A stretch of DNA of 6,599 nt from Acidimicrobiia bacterium (GCA_029934555.1 JAOZMA010000125.1:1-6599); one strand, 5' to 3'. Counted from the first letter of the stretch, positions 1 to 5,640 are shown. Notes: generated from the letters alone by a model not told the origin. Numbers and translations are program-made.

Positions 1-1
1 G

Positions 2-985
2 ACCACGATCAGCGTGATCGCCGGCCTGCTCGGGGTGGACCACTCCCTGATCAGGGCCGGCAGTTTCGCCGTGGTGACCCCGCTGTGGTTCCTTGCGGTC
101 TATCTCCTGGTGATCCTCGCCGTCCCGATCATGGTCCCACTCTGGAACCGTTTCGGCTGGTGGACGGTCGCTGCCGGCGTCGCCCTCGCTTTCTTGATCG
201 ACACCATTCGATTCGCGACGGGTCTCGACTGGATCGGATGGCTCAACTTCGGAGCGGTCTGGATCACCGCGCATCAGCTCGGCTTCGGATGGTCGACCGA
301 GCATGCCCGTCCTCGATCCGGCGTACTCGCCGCTGCGATTCCCGTCACCCTCGCGGCGCTTCTCGCCCTGACCCTCTTCGGGCCCTACCCGGTCTCGATG
401 GTCGGTGTGCCGGGGGCCACCGAGAACAACACCCTCCCGCCAACCGGTGTGCTCGTGATTCTCGCCCTCCTGCAGTACGCCGTTATCCGCCTCGCCGAAC
501 CCGCGGCGCAACGGCTCATGCAGAGGAAGCGCCCCTGGATGGCCGTCGTTGGATTCCACGCCGTCATGATGACCGTCTACGTCTGGCATCTTCCGACGCT
601 GGCGATCGTCGTTCTCATCGGATACGGCATCGGCTTCGGATTCAACATCGAACCGTTGACCGTCTCTTGGTGGCTCACCCGGCCGGTCTGGATCGCCGTG
701 CTGCTGACGGCTCTCACCGGGATCGTGGCGATCTTCGGCCGGTTCGAGCCCAGGGTGCGCACAGCGCCGGGTCCGAACGCTCTCGTGCTCGCGTTCGGCG
801 TGGTCGCATCCCTGACGGCGATCTCCGTCGGCGTCGTTCTCGGCTTCGTTCCGGAGGAGGGCCTCATGCGCTGGTGGGTGGTCGTTCTCTTCGCCGCGGG
901 TGTCATCGCCCTCGGCGCCTATCCGGGTCGACCGAAGCGATACGCGAAAGAGGGGCCGTCCAGAGACGACCCCTCGACGCGTTGA
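2..985 (+). CDS. Acyltransferase-3 family membrane protein, 3' part (5' end outside the window)
   Basis: This is the C-terminal part of a polytopic membrane protein. The frame is open from base 2, so the GTG at 14 is probably internal and the true start lies upstream. I count roughly nine or ten hydrophobic segments between charged loops. Two stretches resemble the acyltransferase-3 family (PF01757): PLWFLAVYLL near base 80 and VYVWHLP near base 580. In that family an integral membrane enzyme moves acyl groups (acetyl, succinyl and others) onto sugars, polysaccharides or lipids of the envelope. The catalytic His/Arg region of the family lies in the first membrane segments and is not in the window, so activity cannot be judged. 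The tail after the last helix is short, basic and hydrophilic. The gene converges on the aquaporin gene with 12 bp between stops, and a strong hairpin overlaps its last codons. The substrate is unknown; the family call is from memory of its patterns. Confidence 0.8.
   Translation, partial: TTISVIAGLLGVDHSLIRAGSFAVVTPLWFLAVYLLVILAVPIMVPLWNRFGWWTVAAGVALAFLIDTIRFATGLDWIGWLNFGAVWITAHQLGFGWSTEHARPRSGVLAAAIPVTLAALLALTLFGPYPVSMVGVPGATENNTLPPTGVLVILALLQYAVIRLAEPAAQRLMQRKRPWMAVVGFHAVMMTVYVWHLPTLAIVVLIGYGIGFGFNIEPLTVSWWLTRPVWIAVLLTALTGIVAIFGRFEPRVRTAPGPNALVLAFGVVASLTAISVGVVLGFVPEEGLMRWWVVVLFAAGVIALGAYPGRPKRYAKEGPSRDDPSTR
943..981 (-). terminator. Hairpin terminator candidate for the aquaporin gene, inside the end of the acyltransferase frame
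   Basis: GAGGGG (950-955) pairs with CCCCTC (970-975), and CGTC (957-960) pairs with GACG (965-968) around the loop caga (961-964). The intervening pair 956/969 is a C-A mismatch in plus-strand RNA but a G-U wobble in minus-strand RNA. The minus transcript can therefore form an unbroken 11-bp stem. An outer CGCG/CGCG (943-946 with 978-981) can extend it. On the minus strand the stem follows the aquaporin stop by about 17 nt, and the core stem is followed by TTT. It could also stop the plus-strand transcript weakly. There is no long U tract, which is common for actinobacterial terminators. Confidence 0.55.
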
Positions 986-997
986 ATTGGGACGGAC

Positions 998-1660
998 CTA
1001 CTCGGTCTCTTCGGAAGTCACGAGCTTGTAGAGACCCCAGCCGATCACCGCACCCACGAGCGGAGCGATCCAGTAGACCCACTGGTCGGTCCAGACGCCT
1101 GCCACGATTCCCGGACCCAGGGAACGGACCGGGTTCACGGATGTTCCGGTGAACGGGATGAGAACGAGGTGGATCATGGTCAAGGTGAGACCGATGCCGA
1201 GAAAGGCCGTCTTGCCGGAGTTCTCGCTCGTCGTCACCTTCAGAATCACGGCAAGGAAGATCGCCGTGAACACGGCTTCGAAGAGGAATGCTTCCCAAGC
1301 CTCTACGCCCTCACCGAACGTCGTCATGGTGCTGGCAACGGCGTCCGTGCTCGTTGCAACGAGAATGGTCAGCGATGCGAGTGTGGCGCCGACGAGTTGG
1401 GCAACCCAGTACCCAGCCATCGAGAGAGCATCCATGCGCTTGTCGAGAAGCATCGCGAGGCTCACGGCAGGGTTGTAGTGCCCACCGGAGACCTCGCCGA
1501 AGGCGTACAGGCCCGCCATCAGTGCAAGGCCGAAGCCAAATGCGACGATGAGGATGTTCGTCGGTGCGCCACCCTTGGCTGCCGATAGGATCGTTGCGGT
1601 GCCGCCGAGCACGAGTACGTACGTACCCAGCAGTTCGGCGGCGAGTTTGTTGATGGACAT
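998..1660 (-). CDS. Aquaporin of the MIP family, AqpZ-like
   Basis: A 220-residue membrane channel, close to the usual length of bacterial aquaporins (about 230). It passes water by osmotic gradient across the cytoplasmic membrane. The first signature is GGHYNPAVS (NPA at 63-65). The second is TSVNPVRS (176-178), with valine in place of the usual alanine. Aligned from memory to E. coli AqpZ, the four selectivity-filter positions all match: Phe43, His164, Thr173 and Arg179. This is the water-specific type rather than the wider glycerol-facilitator type, whose second loop normally reads NPARD. Six hydrophobic helices are visible. The ATG at 1660 is preceded by GGGAGGG (minus strand, 1663-1669) at a good distance. 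The gene is transcribed alone, divergent from the LLM oxidoreductase across 98 bp. The family is secure; the exact solute range is inference. Confidence 0.93.
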   Translation of the reverse strand: MSINKLAAELLGTYVLVLGGTATILSAAKGGAPTNILIVAFGFGLALMAGLYAFGEVSGGHYNPAVSLAMLLDKRMDALSMAGYWVAQLVGATLASLTILVATSTDAVASTMTTFGEGVEAWEAFLFEAVFTAIFLAVILKVTTSENSGKTAFLGIGLTLTMIHLVLIPFTGTSVNPVRSLGPGIVAGVWTDQWVYWIAPLVGAVIGWGLYKLVTSEETE

Positions 1661-1662
1661 GT

Positions 1663-1669
1663 CCCTCCC
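1663..1669 (-). promoter_or_regulatory. Ribosome binding site of the aquaporin gene
   Basis: The minus strand reads GGGAGGG, ending 2 nt before the ATG; AGGGAGG shifted by a base is also available. It supports the start at 1660. I found no convincing -10/-35 pair for this gene in the rest of the intergenic region. Confidence 0.6.
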
Positions 1670-1731
1670 TGGTGTTGACCCGTAGATTGGATGCCGAAGA
1701 CGGCGCGCAGGTTACACCGGCAGTCGTTCCC

Positions 1732-1754
1732 TAGGATTCGATCCCACGAGGAGG
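1732..1754 (+). promoter_or_regulatory. -10-like element and Shine-Dalgarno of the LLM oxidoreductase gene
   Basis: TAGGAT (1732-1737) fits the TANNNT form of an actinobacterial -10 box. A transcript starting about 7 nt later would carry the strong Shine-Dalgarno GAGGAGG (1748-1754), four bases before the ATG at 1759. The ribosome site is clear and fixes the start. The -10 is only a pattern match, and no good -35 is visible at normal spacing. Confidence 0.5.
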
Positions 1755-1758
1755 TCCC

Positions 1759-2751
1759 ATGACTCGATTCGCCTACTTCTGCGGGCACGAGCAGTTTCAG
1801 CCCGAAGACATCGTCCGGCACGCCGTGTTGGCCGAACAAGCTGGTTTCGACGCCGTCATGGTGTCGGAGCACTTCCACCCATGGGTCGATGATGTCTCGG
1901 CTTCCGGATACGCATTCTCAACGCTCGGAGCCATCGCTGCAGTGACCGAGCGCGTCGAGCTCGTCACGGCCGTGACAACGCCGCTGTTCCGCTACCACCC
2001 CGCCGTTGTCGCCCAGGCCGCCGCAACGATCGATCGCCTCTCCGGTGGGCGATTCCGGCTCGGTGTGGGTACGGGCGAGAACCTCAACGAGGGCCCACTC
2101 GGCTACTCCTTCCCGAAGTACGCGGAACGAGCGGCTCGCATGCGTGAAGCGCTCGAGATCATGCGGCGGCTCCTCGATGGTGAGAAGCTCACCTATGACG
2201 GGGAGTTCTATCACACCGATCGAGCCAAGCTCTACAGTCCTCCGATCTCCGATCTCCCAATCTGGATGGCAGCGGGCGGGCCGAAGTCGGCGGTTCTCGC
2301 AGCGACGATGGCTGAGGGGATCATCACGTCGGTGCGTGAGCCGGCGACAACGATGAACGGGGTGATCGATCCTGCTCGTGAGGCGGCGCTGACAGCCGGT
2401 CGCCGTCCTCCGACGATCGCAGCGAGCCGATGGACGGTTCGTGCGGACTCCGACACCGAGGCGTGGGAGGCACTCGGAGCGTGGAGGGGATTGCGCGCTC
2501 CCGGTCGTCTCGAGGCAATCGATCCGGCAGACCTGCGCCGGCGTGCGGACGAACTCGATCGTGACGAGATCCTCTCGGCCTACAGCATCGTGTCCCAAGC
2601 CGAGGACTACGTCGAGGCCTACCACCCGCTGGTCACCGAGATCGGCGCGGACGTCGTCACGATCCAGACAACCTCGCTCGATCAAGAGTCGACGATCGCG
2701 ATGCTCGGGGCCGAGGTGTTGCCCGAACTGCGCTCGCTTGCAAGTTCCTAG
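1759..2751 (+). CDS. LLM-class F420-dependent oxidoreductase, G6PDH-like subfamily
   Basis: A 330-residue soluble TIM-barrel protein of the luciferase-like monooxygenase superfamily. Such enzymes move hydride between coenzyme F420 and an organic substrate in the cytoplasm. The N-terminal half closely follows the group that includes mycobacterial F420-dependent glucose-6-phosphate dehydrogenase (Fgd1). Visible marks are SEHFHPW (36-42, with the conserved His38), the FRYHPAVVAQAAAT stretch (77-90) and LGVGTGENLNE (101-111), where Glu107 sits at the place of the Fgd1 catalytic acid. AAGGPKSA (171-178) is a further conserved glycine-rich loop. The C-terminal half diverges. By my alignment the lysines and arginine that hold the sugar phosphate in Fgd1 are not kept, so the substrate is probably not glucose 6-phosphate. 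A strong Shine-Dalgarno fixes the ATG. The gene stands alone and its stop interlocks with that of the lipoprotein gene. Confidence 0.9.
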   Translation: MTRFAYFCGHEQFQPEDIVRHAVLAEQAGFDAVMVSEHFHPWVDDVSASGYAFSTLGAIAAVTERVELVTAVTTPLFRYHPAVVAQAAATIDRLSGGRFRLGVGTGENLNEGPLGYSFPKYAERAARMREALEIMRRLLDGEKLTYDGEFYHTDRAKLYSPPISDLPIWMAAGGPKSAVLAATMAEGIITSVREPATTMNGVIDPAREAALTAGRRPPTIAASRWTVRADSDTEAWEALGAWRGLRAPGRLEAIDPADLRRRADELDRDEILSAYSIVSQAEDYVEAYHPLVTEIGADVVTIQTTSLDQESTIAMLGAEVLPELRSLASS

Positions 2752-3395
2752 ACGCTCGCTGCTTCGATGAGGGCAAGGGCACGGCGGGCGAAGTCGTCAT
2801 CGTGACCCCCCGCTTCGATCGCGGCCCACATCGCGGGAACGACAACGTCCGTATAGGCCTGACGCACGGCGTCACCATCGGCATCGTCGGGAAGGGACTC
2901 GAGGTAGGCATCGAGAGGTTCGATGAATCCCGAGGCAAGCGTTGCAACGAGATCGACGAGCCAGCCTCCCTCGTCACGGGTGAACACCGGAGCGGACGCG
3001 TCTTCTTGCGCTCTGACCGTGACCACAGCCCAATGAGCGTCGCCCGCTTCGATCTCTTCGGATGAACCGACGTTGAGCGTCGAAATGGGTCGTCCGGCAA
3101 AGGCATCGAAGCCATCCCTGAACGATGACCAGTATGCGGCTGCTACGGCGGGAGTAACGCCGTCTGCAAGCATTGCGGCCGTCTCAGAAGCAGGAAGCTT
3201 GTTCTCCGCTGCGAGTACGAGAACCATCGAAGGTTCGAAGACGGCCGCGGTTGCCGTATCGAAATCCCGCACTTCCACAGCTTCGGCCCATCCGGCCACA
3301 ATGGCGGGAGGTGAGGATTCCGGGTCTTCTTCGGAAGCGCCGCATGCAGAAGCTGCCATGACGAGAGCGAGAACCAGCGGTATGAGAGTCTTCAT
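2748..3395 (-). CDS. Putative secreted lipoprotein of unknown function
   Basis: A 215-residue protein with a lipoprotein-type signal: a lysine near the start, a hydrophobic run over residues 4-17, then ASAC with the candidate lipidated Cys18. The -3 residue of the lipobox is alanine rather than leucine, so the signal is slightly weak. The next residues are acidic and proline/serine rich, as in a surface tether. The mature part (about 30-215) is acidic, alanine-rich and mostly helical in character. A short stretch near 120-150 with alternating hydrophobics (WAVVTVRA, then GGWLVDLVA) loosely recalls the strands of NTF2-like folds, but I cannot assign a family. Codon use and composition match the neighbours. 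No Shine-Dalgarno precedes the ATG at 3395. A promoter-like pair lies directly upstream, so a leaderless or near-leaderless mRNA is likely. It ends in a 4-bp overlap with the LLM gene. Confidence 0.75.
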   Translation of the reverse strand: MKTLIPLVLALVMAASACGASEEDPESSPPAIVAGWAEAVEVRDFDTATAAVFEPSMVLVLAAENKLPASETAAMLADGVTPAVAAAYWSSFRDGFDAFAGRPISTLNVGSSEEIEAGDAHWAVVTVRAQEDASAPVFTRDEGGWLVDLVATLASGFIEPLDAYLESLPDDADGDAVRQAYTDVVVPAMWAAIEAGGHDDDFARRALALIEAASV

Positions 3396-3419
3396 CGATA
3401 TGGGAGGCTAACGATATGG
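3396..3419. repeat. 8-bp direct repeat CGATATGG, two copies, 16-bp period
   Basis: CGATATGG occurs at 3396-3403 and again at 3412-3419, separated by 8 bp. On the minus strand this reads CCATATCG twice, the second copy ending at the base before the lipoprotein ATG. The copies flank the candidate -10 box of that gene. The layout would suit a repressor or activator binding site, but two short copies could arise by chance. Confidence 0.4.
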
Positions 3420-3432
3420 ACCTTCTAGGCAA
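3405..3432 (-). promoter_or_regulatory. Candidate promoter of the lipoprotein gene
   Basis: Read on the minus strand: TTGCCT (3427-3432) as a -35, a 16-bp spacer, then TAGCCT (3405-3410) as a TANNNT -10. The -10 ends 9 nt before the ATG, so transcription would start at or within a few bases of the start codon. This agrees with the missing Shine-Dalgarno. Confidence 0.4.
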
Positions 3433-3448
3433 CGACAGCGAAAGCGAG

Positions 3449-3454
3449 TACCTT
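3449..3454 (+). promoter_or_regulatory. Candidate -10 element of the TSUP operon
   Basis: TACCTT fits TANNNT and ends 8 nt before the GTG start at 3463. There is no purine-rich ribosome site in front of the GTG; the bases are mostly pyrimidine (CCTCCTC). A leaderless transcript beginning at the GTG would explain both points. No -35 is evident. Confidence 0.35.
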
Positions 3455-3462
3455 GCCTCCTC

Positions 3463-3819
3463 GTGAACGCAGCCTTGATCAAAGCTCTCGCTCTCGGTGC
3501 GGTCGCCGGCACCGTCGCCGGTCTCTTTGGTGTCGGCGGCGGTGTCATCGTCGTCCCCGGTCTCGTGCTGTGGATGGCCCTCTCTCAGCGTGAAGCGTCC
3601 GGCACGTCGACGGCGACCATCGTGGCTTCTTCTGCTGCTGCCATGCTGGCGTTCGGCATCGGTGGAAGTGTCGACTGGCAGGCCGCGGGATTCATTCTCA
3701 TCGGATCTGTCGTCGGAGCCTGGGGCGGTGCTTGGATCGCAGAACGAGTCAACGAGCGGCTGTTGGCCATCACGTTCGCCGCCGTCCTCGCCGTTGCCGG
3801 CATCAGGATGATGATCTGA
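3463..3819 (+). CDS. Half-length TauE/SafE (TSUP) membrane protein, subunit A
   Basis: A 118-residue protein with about four membrane segments (roughly 4-37, with a glycine-rich break, 47-66, 71-92 and 98-116). The motif GLFGVGGGVIVVP (20-32) followed by SGTSTA (46-51) is the repeat signature of the TauE/SafE family (PF01925). Members carry sulfite, sulfonates, sulfoacetate and other small anions across the cytoplasmic membrane. Canonical members are about 250 residues with two such four-helix repeats in one chain; this protein has one. It ends cleanly after the last helix rather than breaking inside a domain. The next gene starts 2 bp later and encodes the other repeat, so the two products probably assemble into one carrier. 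The GTG start at 3463 is the first in frame that gives a full first helix. The substrate cannot be read from the sequence. Confidence 0.85.
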   Translation: MNAALIKALALGAVAGTVAGLFGVGGGVIVVPGLVLWMALSQREASGTSTATIVASSAAAMLAFGIGGSVDWQAAGFILIGSVVGAWGGAWIAERVNERLLAITFAAVLAVAGIRMMI

Positions 3820-3821
3820 TC

Positions 3822-4223
3822 ATGCTCGAAATCATCGCACTCATCGCCCTCGGACTCTTCGCCGGAGCTATCGCAGCCTCTCTCGGACTCGGCGGCGGCA
3901 TCATCTTCGTTCCTGCTCTGGTCGTCCTCTTCGGGTTCGACCAACACATCGCACAGGGAACGTCGCTGGCGGTCATCTTCCCTACCGCCATCGTTGCAAC
4001 GGTCGCGCACGCCCGGATGGGGAACGTGCGATGGCGCCTTGCGATCCCGATCGGTATCGCTGGAATCTTCGGCGCTGTTTTCGGTGCGCAGATCGCATTG
4101 CGCCTGGACGCGGACCTTCTACGCCGGATGTTCGGAATCTTCCTGACGCTGCTCGCAGTCCGCATGGCATGGCGGGCCTGGAGAATGAACGGTCGACCGG
4201 AGACCGAACCAGAGCCGTCGTGA
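3822..4223 (+). CDS. Half-length TauE/SafE (TSUP) membrane protein, subunit B
   Basis: A 133-residue membrane protein with the second TSUP repeat. LGLGGGIIFVP (21-31), AQGTSLA (44-50) and the loop HARMGNVRW (63-71) are all typical of the family, and the last is more canonical than the matching part of subunit A. The C-terminal 15 residues are hydrophilic and rich in Glu and Pro. I chose the ATG at 3822 because it starts just before the first helix. The frame stays open upstream from 3732, but that part would encode an arginine-rich shadow of subunit A. The spacing TGA-tc-ATG from the previous stop indicates translational coupling, and only a weak, distant AGGA (3805-3808) could serve as its own ribosome site. 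Subunits A and B resemble each other in the glycine motif and GTS element, consistent with the internal duplication known in full-length TSUPs. Confidence 0.88.
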   Translation: MLEIIALIALGLFAGAIAASLGLGGGIIFVPALVVLFGFDQHIAQGTSLAVIFPTAIVATVAHARMGNVRWRLAIPIGIAGIFGAVFGAQIALRLDADLLRRMFGIFLTLLAVRMAWRAWRMNGRPETEPEPS

Positions 4224-4231
4224 CGACGACG

Positions 4232-4247
4232 CATGCTGGACAGCATG
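4232..4247. terminator. Small hairpin between convergent genes, weak terminator candidate
   Basis: CATGCT (4232-4237) and AGCATG (4242-4247) form a perfect 6-bp stem around the loop GGAC. It lies in the 29-bp gap between the stops of TSUP subunit B and the zinc-ribbon gene. It could act on either strand, but the stem is short and no T tract follows on either side. Confidence 0.3.
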
Positions 4248-4252
4248 AGAGA

Positions 4253-4963
4253 TCAGGGAACGAGGATCGCCCGACAGTGAACGCAGCGCGGCGGATCCTG
4301 TTGCCGGGCCTCGTTCTCCTCAGCAGACGAGAGAATCAGATGGCAGGCACCGCACACCCCGTTGTTCAGAGCCCCAACGACTCGATCATCACGTGATGCG
4401 CGCAGGCCCTCGTAGAGATCGATGAGATCTTCGTCGATAAGCGGTACGATCTCACTCTTGCGGTGCTCCTTGACGGCGATCTCTGCATCGATCAGCCGCC
4501 AGGATTCACGAATGCCCGCTTCGAGCTCCGTCTTGCGACTGGTCTCGACGGTCAGCTCCGCATCGAGTCGGGTGAGATCCGCCTCAACCTCCTCCCGGGA
4601 CTCCATCAGCTCGAGGACCTCCTCCTCCATCCCGCCGACCTTGCCCTTCAGAAGCTCGACTTCTCGACGGAGATAGTCGGCGTCCCGGGCACTCAACCCA
4701 CCCGCATATAGCCTCATCTCCTCGGCGCCGGCCTTCACCTGTGTGATCTCGAGCTCACCGCTCGTCTTGTCGATCGCGAGTTCGAGTTCGCGCAAGCGAG
4801 CAGCGGTCTCGTCGCGGGCTGTCCCGACGGCCAGGGTTGCTTCGTGGGTCGCCCGATAGTCGACCAGTTCGGGGAGGTTCTGACGCTGATCGATCAACCG
4901 GTCGATGTGAGCATCGACATCCTGTAGATCGAGGAGGTCGTGCAGACTCCTCACGGGCTCCAT
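4253..4963 (-). CDS. Coiled-coil protein with C-terminal C4 zinc ribbon (CT398/Rv2229c type)
   Basis: A 236-residue soluble protein. Residues 10 to about 185 are highly charged, Leu/Glu/Arg-rich helix with heptad-like spacing, read as a long antiparallel coiled coil. The end carries a zinc ribbon: Cys204-x2-Cys207 and Cys227-x2-Cys230, separated by 19 residues (PF02591). Between coil and ribbon, LYEGLRASRDDRVVGAL is typical of the family, in which a 'VGALNNGVCGACH'-like junction is common. Family members occur in many bacteria; a nucleic-acid binding or scaffolding role has been suggested but the function is not settled. In mycobacteria the homologue lies next to NIF3-like and RNase H/phosphatase genes; neither is present here. 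The ATG at 4963 has a good Shine-Dalgarno. The gene lies 118 bp behind the GNAT gene, probably with its own promoter. Confidence 0.88.
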   Translation of the reverse strand: MEPVRSLHDLLDLQDVDAHIDRLIDQRQNLPELVDYRATHEATLAVGTARDETAARLRELELAIDKTSGELEITQVKAGAEEMRLYAGGLSARDADYLRREVELLKGKVGGMEEEVLELMESREEVEADLTRLDAELTVETSRKTELEAGIRESWRLIDAEIAVKEHRKSEIVPLIDEDLIDLYEGLRASRDDRVVGALNNGVCGACHLILSSAEENEARQQDPPRCVHCRAILVP

Positions 4964-4969
4964 TCAGGT

Positions 4970-4976
4970 TCCTTCC
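4970..4976 (-). promoter_or_regulatory. Ribosome binding site of the zinc-ribbon gene
   Basis: The minus strand reads GGAAGGA, 6 nt before the ATG at 4963. It supports that start over any downstream one. Confidence 0.55.
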
Positions 4977-5034
4977 GCCATCGATTCACGCCTTGTCCGG
5001 GATCGACTCCCCTCGTATCGACCCCGAAGGCCTC

Positions 5035-5040
5035 ACAGTA
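5035..5040 (-). promoter_or_regulatory. Possible -10 element of the zinc-ribbon gene
   Basis: TACTGT on the minus strand fits TANNNT and lies between the GNAT terminator-like hairpin and the zinc-ribbon ribosome site. No -35 is recognisable. It is listed because the hairpin upstream makes a separate promoter necessary; the match itself is weak. Confidence 0.22.
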
Positions 5041-5055
5041 CCGTTCTCCGGAAAC

Positions 5056-5081
5056 CGGGAAGTCGCCCGAATGCGATCCCG
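5056..5081 (-). terminator. Hairpin directly after the GNAT stop, likely terminator
   Basis: CGGGA (5056-5060) pairs with TCCCG (5077-5081), and TCGC (5063-5066) pairs with GCGA (5073-5076) around a six-base loop. AG (5061-5062) forms a small bulge, giving nine pairs in total. On the minus strand the stem starts at the base right after the GNAT stop codon TGA. The following bases GGTTTCC include only a short T run. Position and pairing make it a fair terminator candidate that would separate the GNAT gene from the zinc-ribbon gene. Confidence 0.5.
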
Positions 5082-5627
5082 TCACGCGAGTGTCTTCGAC
5101 ACCAGCGCAACACCATCCTCGATGCGTTGTTCCGAATACCCGAGACGCTCGAAAACCCCTGCAATCGCACGATTCTCGGGCAGATAGACGGCGTCGAGTT
5201 CGCTGAACCCGTTCTTTCGGGCCGGTTCCTCGAGACGCCTGAGCAGTTCGGTGGCGAGTCCGCCCGTACGCCACTCGGGTGCCACCGCCACCGCTACCTC
5301 TGCAACATTGCAGTTCGAGTGGCATTCGTACCGGGCCACAGCTACTCCCTGGCCTTCGCCATCGGCCGCCACGAGCGCCAATCTGCGCCGGTAGTCGACC
5401 TCGGCGAGGTAGTGGATCTGCTTCTCCGAGAGATGTGGAGCAGCCGTGAAGAACCGATGGAGCAGCGTTTCGCTGTCGGCGTGTGCGATGGCCTCGGTGA
5501 GGTCGTCGACGTCGGCAGGAAGAATCGGTCGAATCAGGACGTTCCGCCCGTCTCTCAGATCGAACTCACCCTCGAGGTCCCGCGGGTACCCCTCGGGCAG
5601 CTCTGAGTCGGCGGGCATGAAGATCAT
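5082..5627 (-). CDS. GNAT-family N-acetyltransferase, similar to the catalytic domain of protein lysine acetyltransferase Pat
   Basis: A 181-residue single GNAT domain that would transfer an acetyl group from acetyl-CoA to an amine. With the start at 5627, the opening strand carries DGRNVLIRPILPAD (about 26-39). HRFFTAAP then precedes a helix as in Pat/PatZ-type enzymes. The CoA-binding motif is PEWRTGGLA (117-125, R120-x-x-G123-x-A125). The last strand and helix carry LPENRAIAGVFERLGY (149-164). Glu110 in NVAEVAV sits where mycobacterial Pat has its catalytic glutamate, by alignment from memory. Pat proteins usually carry an extra regulatory domain (cyclic-nucleotide binding or acyl-CoA synthetase-like); this one has none. 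The frame could begin at a GTG at 5645, but a TACAAT box lies between that GTG and the ATG at 5627, exactly 7 nt before the ATG. I therefore take the ATG, with a leaderless mRNA. Its protein target is unknown. Confidence 0.83.
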   Translation of the reverse strand: MIFMPADSELPEGYPRDLEGEFDLRDGRNVLIRPILPADVDDLTEAIAHADSETLLHRFFTAAPHLSEKQIHYLAEVDYRRRLALVAADGEGQGVAVARYECHSNCNVAEVAVAVAPEWRTGGLATELLRRLEEPARKNGFSELDAVYLPENRAIAGVFERLGYSEQRIEDGVALVSKTLA

Positions 5628-5634
5628 GCTTGCA

Positions 5635-5640
5635 ATTGTA
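5635..5640 (-). promoter_or_regulatory. -10 box TACAAT for a leaderless GNAT transcript
   Basis: TACAAT on the minus strand is one base from the TATAAT consensus. Seven bases separate it from the ATG at 5627, the spacing expected when transcription begins on the A of the start codon. No Shine-Dalgarno lies between. The -35 region (TAGCCC at 17-bp spacing) is poor. Confidence 0.55.

Noticed and set aside
85..1152. A 355-codon open frame on the plus strand over the acyltransferase gene
   Set aside because: The product is rich in Arg, Asp, His and Pro with no hydrophobic pattern or recognisable motif. It is a shadow frame of GC-rich coding DNA and runs across the convergent gene end.
1918..2685. 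A 255-codon open frame on the minus strand opposite the LLM oxidoreductase
   Set aside because: Arg/Asp-rich translation without family features; the plus strand encodes a clear F420-type enzyme across the whole stretch.
3732..3821. Upstream extension of TSUP subunit B to the first start in its frame
   Set aside because: The added 30 residues are an Arg/His-rich out-of-frame reading of subunit A; the membrane protein begins at the ATG at 3822.
3800..3830. Frameshift in a single full-length TSUP gene
   Set aside because: Not excluded, but each half has a proper start or stop placed between repeats, with a 2-bp spacing typical of coupled genes. It therefore looks like two real genes.
5044..5061. 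Inverted repeat CCGG-aaa-CCGG behind the GNAT gene
   Set aside because: Only four pairs with a three-base loop, and it overlaps the better hairpin at 5056-5081.
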